The notes below the pieces were generated by a model. The model had not been told where the DNA came from, ran no database searches, and saw nothing but the letters and a program-made list of their open reading frames with translations. From assembly GCA_002427745.1 (NCBI GenBank), contig DIYF01000032.1, forward strand, positions 1 to 24,322: a stretch of 24,322 bases of DNA, read 5' to 3'. The stretch comes from Roseivirga sp. UBA6061. Lineage in GTDB: Bacteria; Bacteroidota; Bacteroidia; Cytophagales; Cyclobacteriaceae. Positions 11,781-19,493 of this stretch are shown in pieces. Both the position numbers and the translations under genes were made by a program. The stretch's first letter is position 1, and each line of letters starts with the position of its first letter.

Positions 11781-13433
11781 ATGAAAAAGACCTGGTGGAA
11801 AGAAAGTGTGGTATACCAGATTTACCCACGTAGCTTCAACGACTCGAACAATGATGGCATTGGTGACATCCGGGGTGTCGTTCAAAAACTCGATTATATT
11901 AAATCACTCGGTATTGATGTGATTTGGCTCTGTCCTGTATACAAATCGCCCAATGATGACAATGGCTATGATATTGCCGATTATCGGAATATCATGGACG
12001 AATTTGGCACTATGGACGATTTTGATGAACTGCTGGCCGGAATTCATGAGCGTGGTATGAAGCTCGTTATGGACCTGGTGGTGAACCACTCTTCAGATGA
12101 GCACGCCTGGTTTGAAGCGTCCAGAAAGTCGAAAGACAACCCCTACCGCGACTATTATATCTGGAAGCCGGGTAAGAATGGTGGACCTCCCAATGACTGG
12201 GAAGGCTTTTTTGGAGGTTCGGCATGGCAGCATGACGAAGCTACGGATGAGTACTACCTGCACCTTTTTACTACCAAGCAGCCCGACCTGAATTGGGAGA
12301 ATCCTAAAGTAAGAGAAGAGGTAAACGACATAATCAAATACTGGTTTGATAAGGGAGTAGATGGATTCCGGATGGATGTGATTTCCCTCATTTCCAAAAG
12401 GCCAGCGTATGCAGACATGGTGTCACCCGTGTTTGAAGAGGTGATAGAAAAACAATATGCCAATGGTCCGCGCATTCATGAATTCCTGAAAGCCATGAAT
12501 GAGGCTGTACTCAGCAAATACGACATTATGACGGTGGGAGAAGGCCCGGGTATTACACTGGAACATGGCCTGGATTACGTGGGTGAAGACCGGGATGAAC
12601 TCAATATGGTTTTTCATTTTGACCATATGTTTTTGGATATGGGTGATGGAGGCAAATTTGATCCGATTCCCTACACGTTGACAGCGTTCAAGGATGTGTT
12701 TAATCGCTGGGATGAGAAGCTTAAAGGGAAAGGTTGGGGGAGTATTTTCCTCGGCAACCACGATTTCCCTAGAATGGTATCTCGTTTTGCTACTGATGGT
12801 GCATACAGAGAGGAGGCTTCAAAACTGCTGGCTACTTTGCTGATGACTATGCGAGGTACTCCTTACGTATACCAGGGGGACGAGATAGGTATGAGCAACG
12901 TCTCTTTTGAGAGCACTGAAGATTATCGGGATGTAGAGACACTCAATTACTTTAAACAGCTGTGGGCGGAGGGTAAAGATCCGATGGACCATATTCACAA
13001 TGCTCATAAGATGGGCCGTGATAATGCCAGAACACCCATTCAGTGGAGTGGTGAGGTGAATGGCGGTTTTTCTGAGACGCAACCCTGGATCAGGGTGAAC
13101 CCAAATTACCCCGATGTCAATGTAGCCAGCCAGGAAAGAGACGAGCGTTCGGTACTGAATTACTTCCGTAAGATGATTCAGTTCAGAAAGGAAAACCCAA
13201 CATTCGTTTATGGCGATTATGAATCAATTCAGAATGATCATCCGCAGATTTATGCCTATCGCAGGTGGGACGAGACCAACGAATACCTGGTAGTGCTTAA
13301 CTTCTCTGATCAGGAGGTGGATTTCAGTCCGATTATTACGGGACTGGAGCTGCTCGTATATAACTATGACGATTCCACCGAAGACCTCTTAATGAGTCCC
13401 TGGGAAGTCAAGGTTTTCAGAGTGCATGATTAA
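11781..13433 (+). CDS. Oligo-1,6-glucosidase-type alpha-glucosidase (GH13)
   Basis: The 550-residue protein starts WWKESVVYQIYPRSF, the hallmark of the oligo-1,6-glucosidase/alpha-glucosidase/trehalose-6-phosphate hydrolase group. It has the QPDLN region V motif of the group. Catalytic residues are Asp199 (GFRMDVI), Glu254 (MTVGEGPG) and Asp328 (LGNHDFPR), almost the numbering of Bacillus oligo-1,6-glucosidase. Val200 after the nucleophile is the residue linked to alpha-1,6 (isomaltose/sucrose-type) specificity, where maltases usually have Thr. There is no signal peptide, so it acts in the cytoplasm, hydrolysing short alpha-glucosides from the non-reducing end. It is four bases after the amylosucrase-type gene and is the last gene of the operon. 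Sucrose, isomaltose-type sugars, and in this context alpha-glucosylglycerol are possible substrates. Confidence 0.9.
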   Translation: MKKTWWKESVVYQIYPRSFNDSNNDGIGDIRGVVQKLDYIKSLGIDVIWLCPVYKSPNDDNGYDIADYRNIMDEFGTMDDFDELLAGIHERGMKLVMDLVVNHSSDEHAWFEASRKSKDNPYRDYYIWKPGKNGGPPNDWEGFFGGSAWQHDEATDEYYLHLFTTKQPDLNWENPKVREEVNDIIKYWFDKGVDGFRMDVISLISKRPAYADMVSPVFEEVIEKQYANGPRIHEFLKAMNEAVLSKYDIMTVGEGPGITLEHGLDYVGEDRDELNMVFHFDHMFLDMGDGGKFDPIPYTLTAFKDVFNRWDEKLKGKGWGSIFLGNHDFPRMVSRFATDGAYREEASKLLATLLMTMRGTPYVYQGDEIGMSNVSFESTEDYRDVETLNYFKQLWAEGKDPMDHIHNAHKMGRDNARTPIQWSGEVNGGFSETQPWIRVNPNYPDVNVASQERDERSVLNYFRKMIQFRKENPTFVYGDYESIQNDHPQIYAYRRWDETNEYLVVLNFSDQEVDFSPIITGLELLVYNYDDSTEDLLMSPWEVKVFRVHD

Positions 13434-13497
13434 TGCCTTTGAAGACCCTTTTCTACTTTAGGTGTGATGCTTTTATGAGCAGTTAAGAAGTCGGTTT

Positions 13498-14718
13498 TCA
13501 ATCCGTTTTGACGACCTGAACTTTCAGGAAAGTATGATAGTCCCGTTCATCTTCATACCTTCTGTGCATCCAGAAGAAACCCTGGTCCGTACTGATTTTG
13601 TCAAAATTTACCTTACCAATATTTGAATCTACTTCTCCGAGGTAGCCTTCCTTGTTGAAGAGTAAACTCTGATGCTTGATATACTTGCGACTTGCCTCTT
13701 TGTAGGCATCAGATTCCCACCATCTGCCCTCCTCTGTCGCCCGAATCTGTCTCTTTACAGACTCCGGAATTACGTTGAGCGATCTCAAAACAAAGGCATC
13801 ACCTGTGGAGACCATGCTGCTGTTAATCTTCATCAGGTCAGGTCGACCTCTGGCCTCAAAAGGCACGGTTTCATAAAGGGGCTGATGTGCTCCGGGCAGA
13901 GGAATGGTATTGACTACTTCATCTTTAATTGCGTCCATGATGTAGACATTGGAATCAGCACTGTAGGTCATCGCGAAATAGTGGTCCTTTCCATGTGCTA
14001 GCAGCGGCCAGCCCCGGTCAATATATTTGCCCAGGGTACGGTAAACACTATGAGCCGGCTTTCTGAAAACGGCTCGGCTCTCTCCGGTTGCCAGATTCAT
14101 GGTATAGATCATTTTAGTAGAGTCCTGGTAGGCCTTTGAATTAAACTTCGGAGCAGCAACTCCCGGAATAATGGCCATTGTTTCAAGCTGACCCTGGTTG
14201 GGGAAAGTGAAAATCATTTTCGGATCATAATCCAATAGCCACCATGATTCTACCTCTGTAGGATAGTCATATCGCTCAACCTGATCACTGCCCCGGTTGA
14301 AGAGGTAGAAATATACCCTTCCGTAGCCCAGTATCTGATTATCTCCATAAAAGCGCCAGCCAAAGCTTTCATCCCCCATGTACAAGGGACCTTCAACAAA
14401 GGGGTTGAAACTGGAAATCAGTTCTCCGGTTTCATTGATGACCAGAATTTCCCCGAGCTGAGAATCGTAGATAAGCAACTCCTTCTTTTCAGCATGATAG
14501 TCCAGCAGACTCAGTTGTGACAGGCGGTCGAAAGTGACGGAATCGGTTACTTCAAGTTTGTACTTTCCTGTTCCTGAAAACTCTTTTCCGCTTTCCTGAT
14601 TACAGCTATTCAACACACAGATAAGCAGAGCAGACAAAGCGAAAAGAACCGGGAAGCGACAGGGGTGTTTTTGGGTCATAACATTCATTAGTCTCAATAT
14701 ACTTTGAGGCGTCATCAT
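13498..14718 (-). CDS. Propeller-type lipoprotein (DUF4221-like), function unknown
   Basis: The protein has up to 406 residues on the minus strand. A hydrophobic stretch ends in the lipobox LNSC, so it is a lipoprotein. The mature part has repeated four-strand patterns such as KELLIYDSQLGEILVINETG and YFYLFNRGSDQVERYDYP. These are typical of the Bacteroidota BF3164/DUF4221-like six-bladed propeller lipoproteins, for which I know no biochemical function. Start choice is uncertain. The ATG at 14718 directly follows a strong purine tract (AGGAAGGAG) but gives an unusually long 38-residue signal. An internal ATG at 14679 would give a normal 25-residue one. It converges with the GH13 operon and diverges from the ROK kinase, with which it shares the 103-base spacer containing a LacI-operator half-site. 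A link to sugar metabolism is only positional. Confidence 0.75.
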   Translation of the reverse strand: MMTPQSILRLMNVMTQKHPCRFPVLFALSALLICVLNSCNQESGKEFSGTGKYKLEVTDSVTFDRLSQLSLLDYHAEKKELLIYDSQLGEILVINETGELISSFNPFVEGPLYMGDESFGWRFYGDNQILGYGRVYFYLFNRGSDQVERYDYPTEVESWWLLDYDPKMIFTFPNQGQLETMAIIPGVAAPKFNSKAYQDSTKMIYTMNLATGESRAVFRKPAHSVYRTLGKYIDRGWPLLAHGKDHYFAMTYSADSNVYIMDAIKDEVVNTIPLPGAHQPLYETVPFEARGRPDLMKINSSMVSTGDAFVLRSLNVIPESVKRQIRATEEGRWWESDAYKEASRKYIKHQSLLFNKEGYLGEVDSNIGKVNFDKISTDQGFFWMHRRYEDERDYHTFLKVQVVKTD

Positions 14719-14727
14719 CTCCTTCCT
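14719..14727 (-). promoter_or_regulatory. Strong Shine-Dalgarno-like tract before the propeller lipoprotein
   Basis: Read on the minus strand, AGGAAGGAG abuts the double ATG at 14718-14713. Such a tract is unusual among the genes here, most of which have no recognisable ribosome binding site. It favours one of the two upstream ATGs over the internal one at 14679, against the evidence of the long signal peptide. Confidence 0.4.
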
Positions 14728-14728
14728 G

Positions 14729-14741
14729 TTTTATGCAAACG
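14729..14741 (-). promoter_or_regulatory. Half-operator / shared 13-mer between the lipoprotein and ROK kinase genes
   Basis: On the minus strand CGTTTGCATAAAA is identical to 4898-4910, which covers the right half of the operator palindrome and five further bases upstream of the symporter operon. The left half is not conserved here, so it is not a full palindrome. It may be a degenerate LacI-family site linking this divergent pair to the operon, or merely a shared -7-like element (TTCGTTTG). Confidence 0.35.
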
Positions 14742-14821
14742 AATCCCCGGCAATTCTGTAAGAAGGTATCCGCGATTCACGCTAAATTCCCTATTTTAAT
14801 CCGCTGACAATTATTGAAGTT

Positions 14822-15733
14822 ATGTCTGAAAAGTTATGGGGTATCGATTTGGGAGGTACCAAGATTGAAGGAGTTGTTTTGAAGTCCGCTAAAGACCCTG
14901 AGGTACTCATTCGCAAGCGGATAGATACCGAGGCAGACAAAGGCTATGAGCACACATTGAACCGGGTTAAGTTGCTGATAGACCAGATCAGCGAAGAAAT
15001 CGGAGAAAGACCTGAGACTTTCGGTATGGGAACCCCGGGAGCCATTGACCCACCTACGGGGTTGTTAAAAAACAGCAATTCTCAGGCGATCAACAAGAAG
15101 CCTTTCCAGAAAGACCTGGAGGCCTTGATGCAAATGCCTGTTATCATGGCCAATGATGCCAATTGTTTCGCTCTGGCAGAAGCCCGTATGGGGGCTGTGC
15201 CGGATGCCGACCCGGATGCCAAGGTGGTTTTCGGGGTGATTATGGGTACCGGAGCCGGTGGTGGAGTGGTTGTCAACAATCAGATCATCAATGGCAAACA
15301 GGGCATTGGTGGAGAGTGGGGTCATAATTTTCTGGATGAATCGGGAGGACCCTGCTACTGTGGTAAGAGCGGCTGTGTAGAAAAAGTAATCGCGGGTCCG
15401 TCACTGGAGCGCTACTACGCTGAGGTTTCCGGTGAGAAAAAGCGACTGAAGGAGATTATTCCTCTGGCTCGCACAGGTGAAGACCCTCATGCGGTCGCTA
15501 CGCTGGACCGCCTGATCCATTTTTTTGGCCTGGCAATTTCAGTTGTAATCAATATTCTGGACCCCGATGTGATTGTACTGGGAGGTGGTGTCGGCAATAT
15601 CGAAGAACTCTATACACGGGGTGTGGCAGAGGCAGAAAAGCATGTATTTAACCCCAGACTCGATACAAAAATCATCAAACCCAAGCTGGGAGACAGTGCG
15701 GGTGTATTTGGTGCAGCCTTTCTAATGGCCTAG
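14822..15733 (+). CDS. ROK-family sugar kinase, Mak-like (probable fructokinase/hexokinase)
   Basis: The 303-residue ROK protein has no DNA-binding N-terminus, so it is a kinase rather than a repressor. It shows the ATP-phosphate motif GIDLGGTK (7-14), the catalytic Asp112 in NDANCFALAEA, and the zinc site His168 (EWGHN) with Cys178, Cys180 and Cys185 in CYCGKSGC. Segments GLLKNSNSQAINKKPFQKDL and NILDPDVIVLGGG resemble E. coli Mak (manno(fructo)kinase) more than glucokinase or NagK, from memory of the E. coli sequences. Expected reaction: ATP-dependent 6-phosphorylation of fructose, perhaps also mannose or glucose. It would consume the fructose or glucose released by the two GH13 enzymes. 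It is transcribed separately from the operon, 1.4 kb downstream of it. Confidence 0.88.
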   Translation: MSEKLWGIDLGGTKIEGVVLKSAKDPEVLIRKRIDTEADKGYEHTLNRVKLLIDQISEEIGERPETFGMGTPGAIDPPTGLLKNSNSQAINKKPFQKDLEALMQMPVIMANDANCFALAEARMGAVPDADPDAKVVFGVIMGTGAGGGVVVNNQIINGKQGIGGEWGHNFLDESGGPCYCGKSGCVEKVIAGPSLERYYAEVSGEKKRLKEIIPLARTGEDPHAVATLDRLIHFFGLAISVVINILDPDVIVLGGGVGNIEELYTRGVAEAEKHVFNPRLDTKIIKPKLGDSAGVFGAAFLMA

Positions 15734-15744
15734 CAGAATGGTGA

Positions 15745-15803
15745 ATTTTAAATGATGGATGTTGAATTGGAGACGAATTCATTCAACATCCATCATTTAA
15801 AAT
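15745..15803. repeat. Perfect 23-bp inverted repeat between convergent genes
   Basis: The arm 15745-15767 is the exact reverse complement of 15781-15803, with a 13-base loop (15768-15780). It fills most of the 82-base space between the stops of the ROK kinase (+) and the ABC permease (-). The arms are AT-rich and read ATTTTAAATGATGG inward from the left. A stem this long and exact could terminate transcription from both sides, since A/T runs flank it. It could also be a copy of a dispersed palindromic element; no second copy was seen in this window. Confidence 0.85.
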
Positions 15804-15815
15804 CTAACATTCACT

Positions 15816-18458
15816 TCATTCCGTTCTCAGGTTTTCAACCGGATTCTTTCTGGCGGCCTTCAGAGACTGGAAGCCTACCGTAAACCAGGCGACCAGGAAG
15901 GTACCCAGGGCTCCCAGTATAAAGACAATCGGTCCGATTTGAATCTGATAGCTGAAGTCTGACAGCCAGTCATTCATGAAGTAATAAGCGATAGGAATGG
16001 CCAGTACGGATGAAATCAGAACCAGCCTGTTAAAGGTCGTAAACAGCAGACCCAAAAGGCTTGCCGTAGAAGCACCCAGTACTTTTCTGATACCGATTTC
16101 TTTTTCGCGTTGCTCAGTGATATAGGCCGATAAACCAAACAGACCCAGGCAGGCTATAATTACGGCCAGTGAAGCAAACACGGTGAAAATCGTTTTGAAC
16201 CTACTCTGCGACTCAAATTGTGAGTTGAACAGGTCGTCCATAAAGCGATAGTTAAACGGACGACCTCCTGTAAGCCCTGTCCAGGATTTCTCAGCAGCAG
16301 CCAGTACTGCACTGGCTTGTGCCGGAGCAAATTTAACACTGACAATCTCAGGACTTTGTCCCAGATAGAGGGCCTGCGGCAGGATGATATCAGTCATGTT
16401 CTGGTAATGAAAGTCTCTGATCACTCCTATAATGGTGTAAGTAGGAGCTTCATCACCTGACAGACCATTCATGTGTTTGATCTTCTTGCCTATCGGATCA
16501 TCTGCATAGCCAAATCGCCTGGCAGCTGTTTCATTGAGTACCACGCTCAGGGAATCGGTTTTTTTATCTTTTGAGAAGAACTGCCCCGCAATAAGCTCTA
16601 AATCATAGGTACTGGCGTATTGGTCATCAACCATCCAGTTCTGAACAGATACCGCTTCGTCTGGTGAGGTGGCATCCGCTCTCAGAATCGGAAAATCATT
16701 CCCGGCTCCCGTGCTGGGAACAAAGCCACTGACTGAAATGGATTCTACTCCCGGTACGCCTGACAATTCGTTCTTAAAGGCATCCAGGTTATTGCCAAGT
16801 AAATCAGTGTCCATGACATTGATTATCTGATCTTTGTTAAAGCCCAGATCCATGTTCTGCAGATAACTGAGCTGATTGTAAACCACGAGCGAACCAATAA
16901 TCAGACTGATTGAAGTAGTGAACTGAATGACTACCAGAATATTTCTCATAATTACCCCGGATTTGCCCTTGGTAACCTCTCCCTTGAGTACTTGTACGGG
17001 GCGAAAGCCAGATAAGAAAAAGGCAGGATAAAGACCGGCTGCCAGCCCAATAACGACACAGGCTACCAGCACGAAGGGCCATAACCCTCCTGAAGCAAAA
17101 ATGGGGTTGACGATTTCCTTGTCAGTTAAGTTGTTAAAAGCAGGTAAGACCAGGTATACCAGCCCGATGGCCAGCGCAAAGGCAATGAAGCTGCTAAGAA
17201 TAGATTCTGTAAGGAATTGATGAATGAGCTGCTTTCTCAATGAACCCAGCACCTTGCGAACACCTACTTCTTTGGCCCTTATGGAGGCCCTGGCAGTGGC
17301 CAGGTTCATGAAGTTAATACAGGCGATCAGCAGGATAAAAAAGCCGATGATGCTGAATATGTAGATGTATTGAATGGAGCCTTCTGAGGCGAACCCATAA
17401 TCTTCCTGAGAGTAAAGGTGAATACGGCTGAGAGGCTGAAGCTGGTAGTCCAGAAGAGAGCCTGAGCTAATCAGTTCTTCAAGGGTGTTGCCCGTAAACT
17501 GTTTGATCATCGCAGAAAAGTGCGTGGCGATGAAGGATGGAAACTTGTCATACAAAGCATCCGGATCATTGGTTTCCGCCAGTTTAAGGTAGGTAATGTG
17601 GTTGTTGCTTAGCCAGTTACCCCGGTTATGAGTGGGGTCATTGAGCATAGTAATCAGCATTTCAGGCCGGAAATGGGAGTTCTCCCGAATGTCCTTCATT
17701 ACACCGGTTACCTTCAGGTCCAGGGCGTTTGATATCCGAATCACCTCACCGACCGGATTGGTATCTCCGAAAATCTTGCGGGCTACAGTTTCGGTGAGTA
17801 CAGCTGTATTGGGTTCATCCAGTAAGTGCTCTCTGTCACCCTGTAGCAGGTCAAAGGTGAGTATATTGAATATGTCCTGATCAGCATAGGTGATATGCTC
17901 CTGGTTAAAAAACTGGTTGTCTCTTTCTACCAGGGCCTGAAAATCTCCACGCAATCGGGCAGACTCGATTACCTCAGGGTAATCGTTTTTCAGGGTCTCG
18001 GCCATGGGAGCCGGTGAGGCAGGAAAGCGAAATTCGTTATTACCAAACTTCAGATGAGAGGCGATTCTGTAGATTCTTTCACTGTCCTGATGGTAGTTGT
18101 CAAAGCTGATTTCGTGTTTGACATAGACAGCGATAAGAATACAGGCTGCGATACTGACGGCTAAACCACTAAGGTTTAGAAACGAGTAGAATTTGTGTCG
18201 CATCATGCTGCGATACGCCACCTTTAAGTTGTTCTTGACCATTGCGAAATTCGTTAAATTCTGAGTTAACCAATTGTCCCGGAGTAACGATAGCCTGAAC
18301 AAGAGTACCACGTCAATCAGGTACTTTCGCGAGGCGTATTTTTGACCGCGTTCTTCCAGGTTAAAAAAATAATATTCCTCCAGGTCACCCTTGATGTCCT
18401 CCTGAAAATCGGGGTGGCAGTAGAAGGAGAGGAGCTTTTCTCCAAATTTTTTCAGCAT
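15816..18458 (-). CDS. FtsX/MacB-type ABC permease with N-terminal permease-prefix domain
   Basis: The 880-residue protein begins with a cytoplasmic segment of about 75 residues (LLSFYCHPDFQEDIKGDLEE...) that matches the permease-prefix domain found in Bacteroidota permeases adjoining PadR regulators. Then come two MacB_PCD-plus-FtsX units. The first has a transmembrane helix (about 93-113), a periplasmic domain and three helices (about 375-480). The second repeats this, with helices near 505-530 and 760-870. KEVGVRKVLGSLRKQLI and KEIGIRKVLGASTASLL are the paired cytoplasmic coupling-helix motifs of the family. No ATPase gene is adjacent, so it must borrow one from elsewhere. Such permeases export peptides, lipids or antimicrobials, or resist stress; the substrate is unknown. 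It overlaps the upstream padR gene by seven bases. Confidence 0.88.
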   Translation of the reverse strand: MLKKFGEKLLSFYCHPDFQEDIKGDLEEYYFFNLEERGQKYASRKYLIDVVLLFRLSLLRDNWLTQNLTNFAMVKNNLKVAYRSMMRHKFYSFLNLSGLAVSIAACILIAVYVKHEISFDNYHQDSERIYRIASHLKFGNNEFRFPASPAPMAETLKNDYPEVIESARLRGDFQALVERDNQFFNQEHITYADQDIFNILTFDLLQGDREHLLDEPNTAVLTETVARKIFGDTNPVGEVIRISNALDLKVTGVMKDIRENSHFRPEMLITMLNDPTHNRGNWLSNNHITYLKLAETNDPDALYDKFPSFIATHFSAMIKQFTGNTLEELISSGSLLDYQLQPLSRIHLYSQEDYGFASEGSIQYIYIFSIIGFFILLIACINFMNLATARASIRAKEVGVRKVLGSLRKQLIHQFLTESILSSFIAFALAIGLVYLVLPAFNNLTDKEIVNPIFASGGLWPFVLVACVVIGLAAGLYPAFFLSGFRPVQVLKGEVTKGKSGVIMRNILVVIQFTTSISLIIGSLVVYNQLSYLQNMDLGFNKDQIINVMDTDLLGNNLDAFKNELSGVPGVESISVSGFVPSTGAGNDFPILRADATSPDEAVSVQNWMVDDQYASTYDLELIAGQFFSKDKKTDSLSVVLNETAARRFGYADDPIGKKIKHMNGLSGDEAPTYTIIGVIRDFHYQNMTDIILPQALYLGQSPEIVSVKFAPAQASAVLAAAEKSWTGLTGGRPFNYRFMDDLFNSQFESQSRFKTIFTVFASLAVIIACLGLFGLSAYITEQREKEIGIRKVLGASTASLLGLLFTTFNRLVLISSVLAIPIAYYFMNDWLSDFSYQIQIGPIVFILGALGTFLVAWFTVGFQSLKAARKNPVENLRTE

Positions 18459-18790
18459 AGCTTAAACTCCCAGGCCACGTCAGGAATCTGATTCCAGAGG
18501 TCCATACGGGTTTGTCTGTTGTAGTCCAGGGCCTCTTTGCCCAGGGAGGTAATCTTGAAATAGCGTTTCCGTTTACCACCCCGCTCTTTTGTAGTTTCGC
18601 CAAGCTCAGAGGAGAGATAACCCTTGCTTTCCATCCGTCTGAGCGCTGATTGCAGGGCACCCACAGACACTTTCCTTTGCAGCTTCTGCTCAATACGCTC
18701 CTTGATGGCCACTCCGTAAGCCTCACCATAGAGCACACCTACCGTCAGTAAGACGATCTCTTCAAATTCCCCCAGTTGATACTTTTTCAT
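18452..18790 (-). CDS. PadR-family transcriptional regulator
   Basis: This 112-residue protein has the PadR winged helix: LGEFEEIVLLTVGVL, GVAIKERIEQ, VGALQSALRRMESKGYLSSEL as the recognition region, and a wing GGKRKRYFKITSLG. A short C-terminal helical part replaces the longer dimerisation helix of PadR proper, as in the small PadR subgroup. It is transcribed ahead of the FtsX-like permease and overlaps it, so it probably controls that permease and itself. Two copies of an operator-like sequence lie 66 and 108 bases upstream of its start. The ligand is unknown. Confidence 0.92.
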   Translation of the reverse strand: MKKYQLGEFEEIVLLTVGVLYGEAYGVAIKERIEQKLQRKVSVGALQSALRRMESKGYLSSELGETTKERGGKRKRYFKITSLGKEALDYNRQTRMDLWNQIPDVAWEFKLC

Positions 18791-18855
18791 ACCTTTTTCT
18801 GAATGCTGATTAAGTCAATTTTCCTTCCCCGGATTTTAGCCCAAGAGAGATAAAT

Positions 18856-18914
18856 TTCCTAAATGTAGTTTTTTAATACGAGGTAGAAAAATAAAAGTTC
18901 CTAAATGTAGTTTT
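18856..18914. repeat. Tandem 17-base repeats, probable PadR operators
   Basis: TTCCTAAATGTAGTTTT occurs exactly at 18856-18872 and again at 18898-18914, 42 bases apart (about four helical turns). Each contains the imperfect dyad CTAAATGTAG. They lie in the 189-base region upstream of the padR-permease operon and nowhere else that I could see, consistent with cooperative autoregulatory binding. Confidence 0.7.
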
Positions 18915-18979
18915 AATGCGGCTGGCGCACGATTTGTTTGGAGTGGCTGTCCTGGTTGCGGGACGGAGATAAAGTGAAC

Positions 18980-19429
18980 TTACTTCACCGGAGCGTAGGG
19001 GTTGATCTCCCGCAGTTTTTCTTCAAGAGCGCGGAGGTCTTTGAGGCGCATCCAGCTCACCTTGATCTTGTGTTGTTGCATATTGTCCTCTTTATCCAGC
19101 AGGTTGAGCCCGATGTGCAGGTGATCTGTTTCGTAATAGCTGTCGAAGTTGTACTTATTAATCACCAGCGACTCTTTCTTTTTAGAAAACAGCTTTTGCG
19201 TATTGACAACCATTCCGTCTTCAGCTTCCACAGCATGCAGATAGATGGGCCAGTTAACAATCGAAGACATGAAGCCGAAAATAGGAGCGAAAGCTGCCAG
19301 CAATACCAGGGCGGGTGTCTCAGGAGCTATGATAAACTTGTACACAAAAATGAAAACAATAAAAGCCCCGTAAAAATAGAGCAGGTATTTAAACCGGTTC
19401 ACCTTGCCCTTGTTGTTGATATCTTTCAT
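18980..19429 (-). CDS. Small membrane protein with two helices and a cytoplasmic PH-like domain, unknown function
   Basis: The protein has 149 residues from the ATG at 19429. The open frame extends upstream but that part overlaps the end of the methyltransferase gene and looks non-coding. MKDINNKGKVNRFK is a basic start, followed by two hydrophobic helices (about 15-35 and 40-60, the second including ALVLLAAFAPIFGFM). A soluble part of about 80 residues follows, with strand-rich segments (GMVVNTQKLFSKKKESLVI, KHKIKV-like) and a C-terminal helix RLKDLRALEEKLREI. This layout resembles bacterial PH-like membrane proteins, but I do not recognise the family with confidence. It lies 64 bases downstream of the methyltransferase and is probably co-transcribed. 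Confidence 0.7.
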   Translation of the reverse strand: MKDINNKGKVNRFKYLLYFYGAFIVFIFVYKFIIAPETPALVLLAAFAPIFGFMSSIVNWPIYLHAVEAEDGMVVNTQKLFSKKKESLVINKYNFDSYYETDHLHIGLNLLDKEDNMQQHKIKVSWMRLKDLRALEEKLREINPYAPVK

Positions 19430-19493
19430 GTGTTGTGACCTTAATTGGAGATGTGTGAATTTAGAACAAATCGAGGCAAGAGACAAAGCCCTG

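Noticed and set aside
13434..13497. Possible terminator between the GH13 operon and the convergent lipoprotein gene
   Set aside because: Only three-base pairings around CGG/CCG could be found, so no supportable hairpin is present despite the convergent arrangement.
18938..19438. A 166-codon open frame on the plus strand
   Set aside because: It is antisense to the small two-helix membrane protein. The minus frame has a sensible start, membrane helices and a short distance to the methyltransferase gene.
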